From positions 14,917,443-14,981,442 of the forward strand of contig NC_003071.7 in NCBI RefSeq assembly GCF_000001735.4: 64,000 nucleotides of DNA, in the 5' to 3' direction. How positions within the stretch are numbered: the stretch's first letter is position 1; every line of letters begins with the position of its first letter. The position numbers and the translations under genes were made by a program. This document shows, in pieces, positions 47,199 to 61,300 of the stretch. The notes beneath the pieces were generated by a model. That model was not told the origin of the DNA, made no database searches, and worked only from the letters and a program-made list of their open reading frames with translations. The stretch is from Arabidopsis thaliana (lineage: Eukaryota; Streptophyta; Magnoliopsida; Brassicales; Brassicaceae).

Positions 47199-47950
47199 TA
47201 TGGCACCGTTCAAGCATAATATAGCTACTGCCAATCATCTGAAAGAACAGCCTCCGGAATGCAACACTCGTAGCATATACTCAGCTGCTCCGTGACGCCC
47301 AGTCTATCTTCAAGAAACAAAAAGAGACTCCTGAAGTTAAATAAAATAATGTCATTAGACCGTACAACAATAACAGCTGACCCTCATTTGAAACTCTATC
47401 AAGCCTCGATCTTCCAATAATCAGACAACCAAATCCTCAATTACAAATCAAGCGTTCCACAACATCGATGCACAACATTTGCATGGTCTCATTAACAATT
47501 ACAGCACCCAGAACAGTGAGATTATCTAATCGGATCAAATCCACCTCCCAAATTTGCAAAATCAGAAATCGAACCTTCAGAATAAAACCCCAACTCATTA
47601 TTTAAAGAGGAGCTCGGATAGCTAAAATCGAACTTAAATCACGAAATTCGGAGGACATCATTGCAATCACAGCACAAGAAGAACTGAAGAGTCAACAAAA
47701 CCATTCAATAATCTAAAAAAACGAAATCGATTCGCCGATAACTCAGACCAAAATCTCACTTCCCCCAAAAAAATGGCGAAAGAGAATGGGAATTTACACG
47801 AACCTCAAAATGGATCCGCGAGGAGGAAGATGAAGATGAAGAATAAGACAGAGGAAGAAGACGCAATTGAGCTGTAAAGCAATGTCTTAACTAACAACTT
47901 TTTTTTTTTTGTTGTTGTTGTGATTTATGAGAGAGTGAAGAGAGAGAAAG
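47199..47950 (-). promoter_or_regulatory. FEI2 5' leader
   Basis: Minus strand. Long untranslated leader with a probable leader intron and a GAAGA-rich first exon near 47800-47880. No coding sequence seen. Confidence 0.45.
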
Positions 47951-48038
47951 TAGAGTGTGCAGTGGAAATGTGAGATACTTTGGAGAAGGAATCGGCTAGT
48001 TACGAGTTTACGACCAATGAGAGAGGAGAAGTGGAGAC

Positions 48039-48071
48039 CACACGTGCCGATCATGACTTATTACACGTGTC
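48039..48071. promoter_or_regulatory. Two ACGTG (G-box/ABRE-type) sites in the FEI2/MOR1 intergenic region
   Basis: ACACGTGCC at about 48040 and TACACGTGTC at about 48062, about 20 bases apart. Both contain the CACGTG G-box core bound by bZIP and bHLH factors. They lie about 850 bases upstream of the FEI2 start. Confidence 0.5.
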
Positions 48072-49385
48072 GACCGACGCATTGTATAATGCCAGAACTG
48101 GACAAGGGCTTGTTGGGTCAGTTAAAACATCGTTATTGCGTGGGCCTACTAAAGCCCATTGTTATTTATTTGGAAGCGTACTGTACTTTACTATCTTTAG
48201 GGACAATTCTTGTATTTTCAGCTTTAGCGGATCTTATTCACCTAAATCAAACAAACAAGTGTACTTAAAAATGGAACAAACAATGGACTGATAATCATTA
48301 TTTCATTTGCTTTTATAATAGAAATCAAAATATTAATATTGGATTCAATCTTTCCACGTAACTTCTTGTTTTGGTAATTTCATCTATGATTCTTATAAAT
48401 TTGGTACCATTGTAAAAATATGGCTTAAATTTGAGTTGTTGTTTCATGTGTTAGCAGTAGACAAGAAAAGATATCTGGAGATAGAGAGTTACATCACCTA
48501 AGACATGAGGATGGAGATGGAAAAGGTGTAAGGTGTGGTGTGGCTTAAATATTCTTGTACTAATTATCAATCAAAGTTTGTTTGAAATTTGAGTATTTGT
48601 ATTCTGAATTTGAATTAGATATTTCAAATATATTAAAATCCAAAGCGAAATCAGATCCTAGCATAAATATTTAGGATATTAAAATAATAAATTTTAACTA
48701 GTTTTTAAATCATAAAATACACAATGTTTTTGAACTTCCATAATCAAACTAATAAATCCATTTTGGTTTACGTGTCTAGTTTTATAGAAAATGACTATTT
48801 ATTTGTATTTTATAGAAGAAAAGATAATCCAATAAGTAAGTAATAATAACTCATGATTTTGTTGATTTTTTAAAATAAATATTTTTATAACTAAAAATGA
48901 GTTATTCATTTCAAAATATTACTTTATTTTCTTAGAAATTAATAGATTGTTAATGTAAATATATTTTGAAAATATTTACAGAACCAACAATAGGAAAATT
49001 CAGTACTGTTAATCATTTCCTAAAATAGTTTGAAAATGCCGATCTCTCCACGTGGAGAAAGCAAAAGAAAAACGCTCGTTTTAAGATTTGAAATAATCGC
49101 GCGTGTAAACATTTCCAATCAAAACGCGCGTGAAGGGTTTTTAACAAAAAAATTACACCACCGATTTAAACGTAGAAACCAAAATTCCCCCACTCTCTCT
49201 CTCTCATTACGCTCCACCCTACTCTTCTTTTTTGTCCTTCTCTCTCTCTCTCTTGCCGGCACTAACAACACGAAGAAATTTTTTTGAAAAGAGAGAGAAA
49301 GTTTCCAAGAGACCGTACGAAGAAAAAAAAAACTTGGTATAGATCGATAAGATCGATACCGTCGGAGAGATAATTTCGTGGAGTA
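48072..49385. promoter_or_regulatory. Intergenic region and MOR1 leader
   Basis: AT-rich to about 49000. Then a CT-rich leader (CTCTCTCTCTC at 49193-49204 and 49240-49251) immediately upstream of MOR1. Overlapping frames at 47957-48291 cross the FEI2 promoter and are not supported. Confidence 0.5.
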
Positions 49386-52300
49386 ATGTCGACGGAGGAT
49401 GAGAAGTTATTGAAGGAGGCGAAAAAACTTCCTTGGGAGGATCGGCTTGGGCATAAGAATTGGAAAGTTAGGAACGAAGCTAACGTCGATTTAGCTTCTG
49501 TTTTTGATTCGATTACTGATCCTAAGGACCCTCGTCTTCGCGATTTTGGTGAGTTTCTCTACCTCGTTTTTTTATTATTATTATGTTAGGGTTTTTGTTT
49601 TTGAAGCTCAGATCTGATTAGGGTGGTTTATATCGGTGTGGATCTGTTTTGAATTTGGATTGTTGAGTGGGAATGTGATTGGTCTAGGGTTCCATTTTGC
49701 TTTACTTTTGATTGAATTTCTGATTATTATTTTTTATTCGCAGGTCACTTGTTTAGGAAGACGGTGGCAGATTCTAATGCGCCGGTGCAAGAGAAAGCGC
49801 TTGATGCATTGATTGCGTTTTTGCGAGCAGCCGATTCAGATGCTGGAAGGTATGGTGTTGTTTATTTTTATTGCTTTAGAAATGGGCAGAGTGGAGTGTT
49901 CGTTTGCATGTGAATAATTAGTTTGTTTCTGCTTTTGAAGGTATGCAAAGGAAGTTTGCGATGCTATTGCGCTCAAATGCCTTACGGGTCGGAAGAATAC
50001 TGTGGACAAGGCGCAGGCTGCTTTCTTGCTTTGGGTAGAATTAGAGGCCGTCGATGTTTTTCTGGTATGTCATTCATTCTATGTTTTTGCAACACTGCTA
50101 GGGTTATCTAGACACATACGGTTAACCCTTGCACTCTGATGTATAGGTTCACCATCTAGCCATAGAGTTACTTGCTAGATTGCTGATACTGGTATCTGAA
50201 ACTAGATAGGTGAGCTGACATAGAAATGAAAGTGCTTTATAACCCAGAATTCAACCATATACTGATCTTAGAAGGAGTGACGTAGAATATAGCATTGTGG
50301 CTCTTTGTCCAGTTCTGTGTTATGCTAGGTATCTAGTGTGGCATAGGAAAAGAGCAATTTAAATAACGATGACTGACAGATGTCCTGAGCATCCTGTGTT
50401 CAAGGTCAAGAAACAGAATCAACTTTCTGGGGTCTGTTCCTATAATCACCCTCTTCAGTAACCAACATTTCCAGTTTTGAGTTGTTGTCACCGTGTCTCA
50501 AGCTGTTGGACTTCTGCTATGAATAATACTTATTTCTGAAGGAGAAAGGAATCTAGATACCTTCTTTATTGTTGTTTTCAAGATATCTACCATAGTGTTT
50601 TGTTCAAAACATCATTTCCTTCAGAAGTTTTAATTCACTTCCCAAGTATAAAGTTGCAATAACTCTACTTGATATGCATTGTTTCAGTCATTTCAATTTT
50701 CAACTGCCAACAAGATATATATTGGGAGACTGGGAGTTGTATAGTTTATAGGATAACATCGTTTTTATACATGCTAACAGATTTGGCATGATTGTAGGAT
50801 ACGATGGAGAAAGCTATAAAGAATAAAGTTGCAAAGGCTGTGGTACCTGCAGTAGACGTTATGTTTCAAGCTCTAAGGTCTGTTTTCAACTCCTTGTTAG
50901 TTTTCTCCATTGGTTCATGAAATCTTTTATCTGAAATATCGACGCTACTTTATTTCTACCTTAGTGAATTTGGATCAAAAGTTATTCCACCTAAAAGGAT
51001 TTTAAAGATGCTTCCTGAACTTTTCGACCATCAAGATCAGAATGTCCGTGCATCTGCCAAAGGAGTGACTCTTGAGCTATGCCGTTGGATTGGAAAAGAC
51101 CCTGTAAAGTCTATATTGTTTGAAAAAATGAGGGATACGATGGTAAGATTTATGTTGAGCCGCACATTTGCAACTTAGCTATGCTGCCAAGTTGATATGA
51201 ACTGGATTAAATCCTCTTGATTTTTCTTGGAATTGGAAAACTGAAACAGGGGTTTCTAGTCATAACAGATAGATAGATGATAGATCCCATTGCGGATAAG
51301 AACCACACCTTACCTGTAAATTCTGCCCATGATTTGCGTTTTTCTTTAATCAGTGGAAGAAGTTACACTTGAATTTTTATTTATTCTCTTGTGCTTTGTT
51401 GCAAACCCTAATATTCCGTTTCATTGTTACTATGTAAGAAAAAAGAGCTGGAGGCTGAGCTTGCCAATGTTACAGCGGGTGCCAAGCCTACTCGAAAGAT
51501 AAGGTTACTACCACATACGATAATAATTGTTTAATTTTCCTAATTATTCATTGGCACATACATCTAATATATTTTGACATTTATTGGTAAGGTAAAACCA
51601 GATCCAGTTTCACCGTAATTCAGCCTATGCTTTGTGAATACTCAATGTGCCTCTGTCAAATTTCTGAATAATTGAATTGATATGCATGAGTATTTCTTTT
51701 TGGTTTCAAGACCTTTTTCTAGCCTGTGTGAATTTTAAAGTTGAAAAAGTAAAGCTGCAATGAGATTATTTCTGTATTTGGCTTTCAAGATCTGAGCAAG
51801 ACAAGGAACCAGAGGCAGAAGCTAGTTCTGATGTTGTGGGTGATGGGCCCAGTGAAGAAGCTGTTGCTGACGGTAAGTAGCTTGTACCTCAATGAATTGT
51901 TCTTCATCAAGTAATAATGAGAAGTCTGCTTACATTGTTTTTTCTTTTATCTACCCGTACTATCAGCGCCTCAAGAAATAGATGAGTATGATCTTATGGA
52001 TCCTGTGGACATTTTGACACCTTTGGAGAAGTCTGGGTTCTGGGACGGAGTGGTGAGTTTTGATGCTTAATGCACATTTTACTATGTTTTATTTCTTGTG
52101 GTTGTCTTTCACTGAAAGAACTTTTTTATACTATACCACTTACTTCTCATGTTGATTGCATGTGGCACATTACACTAACTAACGATGTATCCCTTATAGA
52201 AAGCTACAAAGTGGTCCGAACGTAAAGAAGCTGTTGCAGAGCTAACAAAGCTTGCTTCGACTAAAAAGATAGCTCCTGGTGATTTTTCAGAAATTTGTCG

Positions 52301-55300
52301 GACTTTAAAGAAGGTAGTTAACTTTCCATGATAAGAAGTTTAGGCAGCATTGATTATATGTATATGTTATAATCCTTGTTATGTTTTATTCCGTAAGTGG
52401 AATATTATCTAATTGGTGATGATGCAGCCTGCAAACATCTGTGCTTATTGATTAATCTGAAGTTCGAAGTTCATGCGTTTCAAAATGTTTTCTGGTCGCA
52501 ATCATAGTTTGTGGATGCTGCTATTGTTCAGGATTCAATACTGCATAACTAATTTTGCTTTCGTTTTGATAATATTTGTAAATATTTCCAATTGCAGCTT
52601 ATCACGGATGTGAACTTGGCCGTTGCAGTTGAAGCTATTCAAGCCATTGGAAATCTTGCATGTGGTTTAAGAACACATTTCTCTGCTAGTTCACGGTTTA
52701 TGCTGCCTGTTTTACTTGTGAGTCATGTAGCATCTTTGATCGAAAAGTATAATTGGAGGAAGACGCTTCCAGTCTTATGAGTGTTAATACTATTTCTTAG
52801 ATATTAATGGGCTTAAGTAGCTGACTTGGTTTTAGTCCAGGAATTGATACAAAATTGCTGTCTGTTTGTTCCTTGAACAGGAAAAATTGAAAGAGAAAAA
52901 GCAATCAGTCACAGACCCACTTACACAAACGCTACAAACAATGTACAAAGCCGGGTGTTTGAATCTTGTTGACGTTATAGAAGGCAAGAGTCAGTTTATC
53001 TTGGATTTTATTTTATGAAGCTCTACTGATTTGCTTATGATTATCTTTTTTAGATGGCGACCAATTTTGCTTAAGCATCTGTCTTTCATCAGTTTCCAAT
53101 CAACTTTACTCTCTTTTGCAGATGTGAAGACAGCAGTGAAAAACAAAGTTCCACTTGTGCGTTCTTCAACTTTGACCTGGTTGACATTCTGCCTTGAAAC
53201 AAGTAACAAAGCTCTTATTCTAAAGGCTCACAAAGAATATGTCCCTTTATGTATGGAGGTTAGTTTTCTTGCGCCAAATGGCTCCTAATAATACTTTGAC
53301 TGAACTTTAAAGCATGGCACTGTTAGATTAGCTATATGCAACAAGTTAGTGCTAAAAAGACAGACAACGTATGTCATGTTGCAGTATTATGATTAGTTGG
53401 TGTAGCGAAAGCCTGGAGTTTTGATTGCAGTTACCCCTTCTAAGTTTGAAATTAATCAATGGTTTGAACTTATAACTTAATTGGATGCCTGAAATTTGTA
53501 ATGATGTAGTGTCTCAACGATGGAACTCCTGATGTGAGGGATGCAGCATTTTCGGCTTTGGCTGCAATAGCTAAGGTATTAATTTTATATTGTGCTTTGT
53601 AACAGCAACCTTTTTGCGTTGTTGTCTGTGGTACATTAATGTTGTACACATGTTAGAATATGTGGATAAATGAGTATCGTTTACTTCATGTTTTACTATT
53701 CCCGTTTGTTTATTATCTTTTGGTTATTTTAGTCTGTAGGTATGAGACCTTTGGAAAGGTCGTTGGAAAAACTTGATGATGTTAGAAAAAAGAAACTTTC
53801 AGAAATGATTGCAGGCTCTGGTGGTGGTGACCAAGCTGGTACAAGCTCAGGTTTGTGGACTTTTCGTACTCGTTAGCTAAACATCAAGTTTTGTTTGCGG
53901 GGGTTTTCCCATTCTAATTGGATGCTCTTTTCATATTAAAGTGACAGTTCAGTCTTCAGTTGGGAGCACAGCCACAGGGGTACGCTTCTATCTATATCTT
54001 CAGGGTCAAATAATATTTAGTTCTATAAAACGTTTTCTCTTCCCCTTTTGATGGGATAAGGGTAGGGCATCTGGGATGTGGAGATGTAGCTGGTATTAGA
54101 TGCCTTGTCTTTTCCCATCGTGTTGTCTAAGAGTTTGAATGGGTTTTATGTCTTGTATCTATTTGCCTAGTCGCTCTTATAACATTAGTGTCTCCACAAT
54201 CGTTATACCACTTCAAAATTTATGCAGAACTCAGACGCTTCCTTTGTAAGGAAATCAGCTGCAAGCATGTTGAGCGGCAAAAGACCCGCTCCTTCGGCTG
54301 TGAGTTTTTTCATACTTTTTCTTTTGTGGCTGTTGAATCCTGCAATCATTTGGGGTTTCATGACACTTGCACGCCTTTTCCTTTTCTCTTTTGTTCTCAA
54401 TTCCACTATGACTTGGACGTCACATTGTATGTTAACATTTTATAGCAGGCGAGCAAGAAGGTTGGGACTGGCAAACCGGGTGGAGGCAAAAAAGATGGAT
54501 CTGTAAGGAATGAAGGTTCAAAATCTGTTGAACCACCTGAAGATGTCGAGGTACATAGAAATATAATTATAAATGGTTATGTGATTTACTATGTCCTTCT
54601 TCAGACTTTGATGGTATTAATATCTTATTCTTCTTTGCATTTTAGCCTGCCGAGATGGGTCTTGAAGAGATTGAAAACAGATTAGGTTCTCTTGTGAAAC
54701 CAGAAACTGTATCTCAGTTAAAGAGCTCTGTTTGGAAAGAAAGACTTGAAGGTTTGTTAAAGGCCTTGAGGACTCTTTTATTCTCAAATACTGTTATCTT
54801 CATCATTAGTTCTTACTTCCTTCTTTGTTCATTTCTTTTTGCGTTTTGCTTGGGTGGTTAATCTCATTTTAAGTGGTTCATCATCAAATTTTACCACACA
54901 TAGGATAAATCTGTTGCGCAAGGTTCCTGAATTGATATTAAAGCTCTATTTCATGTTGCCTCTTATTGCTTCAGATCAAAGCTGCATTAGCACATGTCAC
55001 AGAATCTCTTTGCTAGCTCTTTAAAAAAAAAGTATTTATCAGTTTGGTGATTTTTTGCATTATATTGCCGTGCAGCAACTTTGGCTTTGAAAGAAGAGAT
55101 AGAAGGTCTACAAGAACTAGACAAGTCGGTGGAAATCTTGGTCCGGTTGCTGTGTGCTGTTCCTGGTTGGAATGAGAAAAATGTGCAGGTATGCTCTAAT
55201 TCTATCTAAAATCTTCTTATTTGTAGTTTTAAGAATTGATTTCCCCCAAAATATTTAAAGAAGTACATGAGCATATTACTTGAAAATGCAGGTTCAGCAA

Positions 55301-58300
55301 CAGGTCATTGAAATCATCACTTATATATCTTCGACTGCAGCGAAGTTTCCTAAGAAATGTGTCGTACTTTGTATTACCGGTTAGTATCATATGAAGAAAT
55401 ACCTAGTTTCAGTTGATGAATGCTATTTTCTGACCTCAGTTGTTCTCTTTTGAGAATTATTTCTTTTCTAATTTGCCTGATTTTTCTATTAATTCATTAG
55501 GCACTAGTGAACGAGTTGCAGATATAAAAACAAGAGCCTCTGCTATGAAGTGCCTTACTGCTTTCTGTGAAGCAGTTGGTCCTGGATTTGTTTTCGAGAG
55601 GGTATGTGCTGGTTCGGTCAACTTTCTTTGACTTTCATTTTATTCTGATCATAATGACATATGGCTTTTGTTTGTAGCTTTTCAAAATCATGAAAGAGCA
55701 CAAGAATCCCAAGGTTCTTAGTGAAGGCTTGTTATGGATGGTTTCGGCAGTTGATGACTTTGGTGTCTCACTTTTGAAACTTAAGGTTTTGAAGATTTTT
55801 CTACTTGGAAATTCCCATATCCTGATTTCCCTGTTTATGTAACTGCAGTATCTAGGTTATTAATATTATGACCCAGGAGACTTTTGTGTTCATTTGGCAG
55901 GATTTGATAGATTTTTGTAAGGATGTTGGGCTGCAATCTAGTACAGCTGCCACCAGAAATGCTACAATTAAACTCTTGGGTGCTTTACACAAGTTTGTTG
56001 GTCCAGGTGGCTACGAATTCCTTTAAGCTGGTTCAGCTTTGTCTAAATTCTGTTTGGTAGAATAACTTATCTTAACACTGAATCAAACTTATGTTTTTCT
56101 GTTTTCAGACATTAAAGGGTTTCTTAATGATGTCAAACCTGCACTACTAAGTGCACTTGACACCGAATATGAGAAAAACCCTTTCGAGGTACAGTTGTGT
56201 GGATTGCCTTGATTTGTCTAGTTCTTGTTTTTCTTGCTGTACTTATATTATGTTCATCAGGGGACTGCGGCTCCAAAGAGAGTTGTTAAGACGTCAGTTT
56301 CAACATCAACATCTTCTGGAGGGTTGGATAGCTTACCTAGAGAAGATATCAGTACCAAGATTACACCTAATCTCCTTAAGGGCTTTGAGAGTCCTGATTG
56401 GAAGGTGCTCTTGAAATTGGAAGTCTTCTTTTGTTGTCTAAACCTATCAATTTCTTTGCGGAAATTTATTTGAAGCTGTAGAGTTAAAATTGAGTCTTTT
56501 AAACTTTTGTAGATGCGTTTGGAGTCAATTGAAGCTGTCAATAAAATTCTGGAAGAGGCTAATAAACGTATCCAACCAACTGGAACTGGTATGAAGTCAG
56601 AAATTTCCCCCATAATTCTCTCATTCTCTGTTATTTTAGATTTATCATACCAATGTTAAGTCACGATTCCTTATTGTTTATATGAACCCTTCCTGTTCAA
56701 TAGGAGAATTATTTGGTGGTCTTCGAGGACGTCTGTTGGATAGTAACAAAAATCTTGTTATGCAAACATTGACTACTATTGGAGGTGTTGCAGCAGCTAT
56801 GGGACCAGCTGTCGAGAAGGCGAGCAAGGTTGGTTATACATGTCATGCATTGAAAATAGTATGTACACTGTAATCATAGTATCACTGTCTGCCATTTTTA
56901 CCAAGTACTTGAGTTATCTACCTCAGGGAATTCTGTCTGATGTTCTGAAATGCCTCGGTGACAACAAGAAGCACATGAGAGAGTGTACCTTGGCTGCTCT
57001 TGACTTGTGGCTTGGTGCTGTGCATCTTGACAAAATGGTTGGTGATAATCTTTTTGAGCCATGTCTTCGCTTGTTGATATAATTTCGTTGACTTCAAATA
57101 TTTTTTATTCTGTTAATGCAGATTCCTTACATTATAATAGCCCTAACAGATGGGAAAATGGGAGCAGAAGGTCGTAAAGATCTTTTTGATTGGTTGACAA
57201 AACAACTTACTGGATTAAGTGACTTTGTGGATGCCATACATTTACTAAAACCTGCGAGCACTGCAATGACGGTGACTCATCTAAAAATGTTATACCGTCT
57301 TATCAGTTTCCAACAGTGATTACGACTGTTTGTAATGATTTCAATTTGTTATGCTTCAATGTATCTTTCCAGGACAAATCAGCAGATGTGAGAAAAGCAG
57401 CCGAAGGATGCATTTCTGAGATCTTGAGAGTCAGTGGACAAGAAATGGTAGATATCCTTGGGTTAACTTGTTCTATTCAGGGCTAGAATTCAATATCTGA
57501 TTAGATGTCTGTATTTGTCTCAGATTGAAAAGAATCTTAAAGATATCCAAGGCCCAGCATTAGCTCTTGTGCTTGAAAAAGTAAGACCAGGATTCGTTCA
57601 AGGTACCTCTCCATGATCTGGTTGTCTGATTAGCATGTTTTCTCCTCGTTGTTTGCTTTTTTCTGTTCATGCTAATGATGTTGTTTTCAGAACCATTTGA
57701 ATCATCAAAAGCTATGGCGGGGCCAGTGTCAAAAGGTGTTACAAAGATTTCAAAATCAACTTCTAATGGTACCTTAAAGCAAGGAAACAGATCAGTAAGT
57801 TTCTGTCTCCTAACATTTTTTTTGTTTTCAATTTATATTATCTGACTTGTTTTGTGTTTCTGAAGAGAGCCGTACCAACAAAGGGCTCAAGTCAAATTAC
57901 GTCTGTCCATGATATAGCTATCCAGTCACAGGCTTTGCTAAATACTAAGGACTCCAATAAGGTGGGATGAGTTTTCCAAAGGTTTACAAAATATTTCCAC
58001 AGGTATTGTATAGGATGATGTAAGGTTGATTTTTGTGTGTTTAATCTGCAGGAGGACAGGGAGAGGGTGGTGGTTCGTAGAATTAAATTTGAGGAGCTGC
58101 GACCAGAACAGATTCAGGATCTTGAGGTTTGTTTTCTAGAGCATTTAACCAATGTTGGGTGGTTGTTGGTGTTATAACCAATGTTGGGTGGTTGTTGGTG
58201 CAGAATGATATGATGAAATTTTTTAGGGAAGACTTGCAAAAACGGTTGTTGAGTCCCGACTTCAAGAAACAAGTAGATGGGCTGGAAATCCTACAGAAGG

Positions 58301-61300
58301 TAGCAGCTATCTTATGTTAGAATGCGGATATCTTGTGTTGGAATCTTATTCATCTGCTAGATCTTTGTAATTTTCTTTAAAGTATTCTTCTTCCTTCTCA
58401 CCACAGGCACTTCCATCTGTTTCGAAGGAAATTATAGAAGTATTAGATGTACTTCTCAGGTGGTTTGTGTTGCAATTCTGTAAATCCAACACAACCTGTC
58501 TGCTAAAGGTAATTTGTAATGAATCTTCTGCTATTGTAGTTCATGTTTGACACTGTTTTTCTTGCAAGAACAATGAAATTTATTTGCTCTGGGTAAGAAT
58601 AGGTGCTTGAGTTTCTTCCAGAACTTTTCAACACATTGAGGGATGAGGAATACTGCATGACGGAAGCAGAAGCTGCAATATTTCTGCCTTGTTTAGCGGA
58701 GAAGGTTAGGCATCTGATATTAATCCAATTTCCTATGGTGTTGGCCTCTTTCTAATCATTCCCGTTTATCTTTCTGTTTTAGAAAAAGATTGGTGCTTCA
58801 GTGTCTTTATATTTAACTCCTTGTCCTTGGTGCAGTTGGGGCATAACATTGAAAAAGTAAGAGAAAAAATGCGGGAGCTGATGAAGCAGATCATTCAGGC
58901 ATATTCTGTAGGAAAGACGTATCCCTATATTTTGGAAGGTTTACGTTCCAAAAACAACCGGACGAGGATAGAGTGTACTGATCTCATAGGATATCTACTC
59001 GAGACTTGTGGAACTGAGGTAGTAGCAAGACTTGACAAATTATCTGATAGTCCTGTACTCCTGTTCTGTTTGAATTCTAATATGCCTTTCTAAGCAGATA
59101 GGTGGACTACTTAAATACTTAAATATCGTTGCAAGCTTGACAGCAGAAAGAGATGGTGAACTCAGGAAAGCTGCTTTGAACACCATGGCTACTGGTTATC
59201 AGATTCTTGGTAGGACATGAAATTCATGAGCTATTGCGAAGTTATAGTGGAATTTTCTCAAAACATGCTGCCATGTCTCGCAGTGATTAGTGCACAATTT
59301 TGGCTTCTCAACGTTTCATAAAAACCTGGAATCTAACTATGATTTTGAAACGAATGTCGCACTTGGTTATCCATTCCCTTGAGAGAACTATTTGCACTCG
59401 TTTCTTATTGTTTGGCTTGTTATTGCAGGTGCTGACATCTGGAAATATGTTGGGAAGCTTACAGATGCTCAAAAGAGTATGATTGATGATAGATTTAAGT
59501 GGAAAGTAAGCTCAAAATATGAACCATTTTTCTGCTTCCGTCTTGTATTTTTGAGTTTTATTTTCATAGTTTTGCCTGCATCAGGCCAAGGATATGGAGA
59601 AAAGAAGAGAAGGGAAACCTGGGGAGGCACGAGCAGCATTAAGGCGTTCTGTTAGAGATAGCGGGTGCGTAGGTTACAGCATTAAGATGTTTTGGTAGCG
59701 ACTTATTTGTACTTAGCATTAGCAATTAGCTGAAAGTGGAAGCCAAAAAGATAATCACATAAATTCCAAGGCCTAATAATGCATTTTAGAATCACAAAAT
59801 TATTTTAATGTTGTTTTTTGAGTAATCAGGAGCAGAAAAGGAGTCTATGATGGGTTTAGTGTCTATAATTTATGACTTTCTGTTTGTTTCCAGACCTGAG
59901 GTGGCAGAGCAAAGTGGTGACATTTCTCAAACAGTCCCTGGTCCTTTATTTCCAAGGTAAACATATACATAAGATTCTGGTGTTCACGTGGCTTCTATAC
60001 ACAACTCAATCTTTTTGCCCTCCCAGGCAAAGCTATGGTATTTCCGAACAAATGCTGGAGAGGACCCCGGTACCTCGGACAATTGCTGGAGTTAATGGCC
60101 CTACAGACTGGAATGAGGCTTTAGACATCATTATGTTTGGTTCTCCAGAGCAGGTATCTGGCTTATGTGGTCCGATCTTGATATTATTTGTTTTGTTTGT
60201 TATGGAATAGCTTGTTCTGTTTTTAAGGTAACAAAGAAATTTACTTGATATAGTTATAGTAATTCAGTTATCTAGTCAGTAACAAAGACTTGGTTGTGAG
60301 GGGACGTTGACCATACTTATCACTTAACAGTTTTGTCATTTGAAAACTTAGGTGATGCATATTTGAAGATCCTGCAAGTGTTGGTTTGTTTTTTATTTTC
60401 TTTTTTTTTTGTTTTAATGTGTTGCAGTCCGTTGAAGGGATGAAAGTTGTGTGTCATGAGTTGGCACAGGCTTCTAATGATCCTGAAGAGAGTGCAATTG
60501 ATGAACTTGTGAAGGATGCAGATGGGCTTGTTTCATGCTTAGCAAATAAGGTTTGCCTGAATAAACTTTCTTTGTCCATTTGTCATGAAGAACTACTTCC
60601 AATAATAGTTTTTGCTGACCACCACTTAATTATTTTTGTTTTCTGTTAGGTTGCCAAAACATTTGATGTTAGCTTGATGGGAGCTTCATCGAGGTCGTGT
60701 AAATATGTTTTGAACACACTTATGCAGGTAACTTCGTGTGAATTAGTGATGCTGCTCTTCTTCATTAGCTGGCTAGCCCACTTAGATTTGTTTGTGAAGT
60801 TCACTACTCATAAGTATGTATTTTTGCAGACATTCCAAAATAAAAAGCTTGCCCATGCAGTCAAAGAAGGGACTCTTGAAAGCCTTATAACAGAGCTCTT
60901 GCTTTGGCTTCTGGATGAAAGAGTTCCACGCATGGAAGATGGGAGTCAACTTCTTAAAGCTCTGAATGTTTTGATGCTTAAGATCCTGGTCAGATATTCG
61001 TTCCATGCTAAAGGTTTTCATCATATGTGGCTATGAAGTTCTCTGACTTCATTATTTTTATTTCTTGTTTTATTTAATTCAGGATAATGCAGATCGGACA
61101 TCTTCGTTTGTGGTGCTTATTAGCTTGCTACGTCCTCTAGATCCATCTAGATGGCCTTCACCTGCTACGGCTGAAGTTTATGCTGTCCGGAATCAGAAAT
61201 TCTCTGATTTGGTAGTTAAATGCCTTATTAAACTTACAAAGGTATTTTAGGACAATCATTGTTCACATAACTCAAGTAGTTGTTACGTACAGCCCTACTG

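Noticed and set aside
47957..48291. Two overlapping 103-codon plus-strand ORFs
   Set aside because: They cross the FEI2 transcription start and promoter, with no conserved motif or splice sites.
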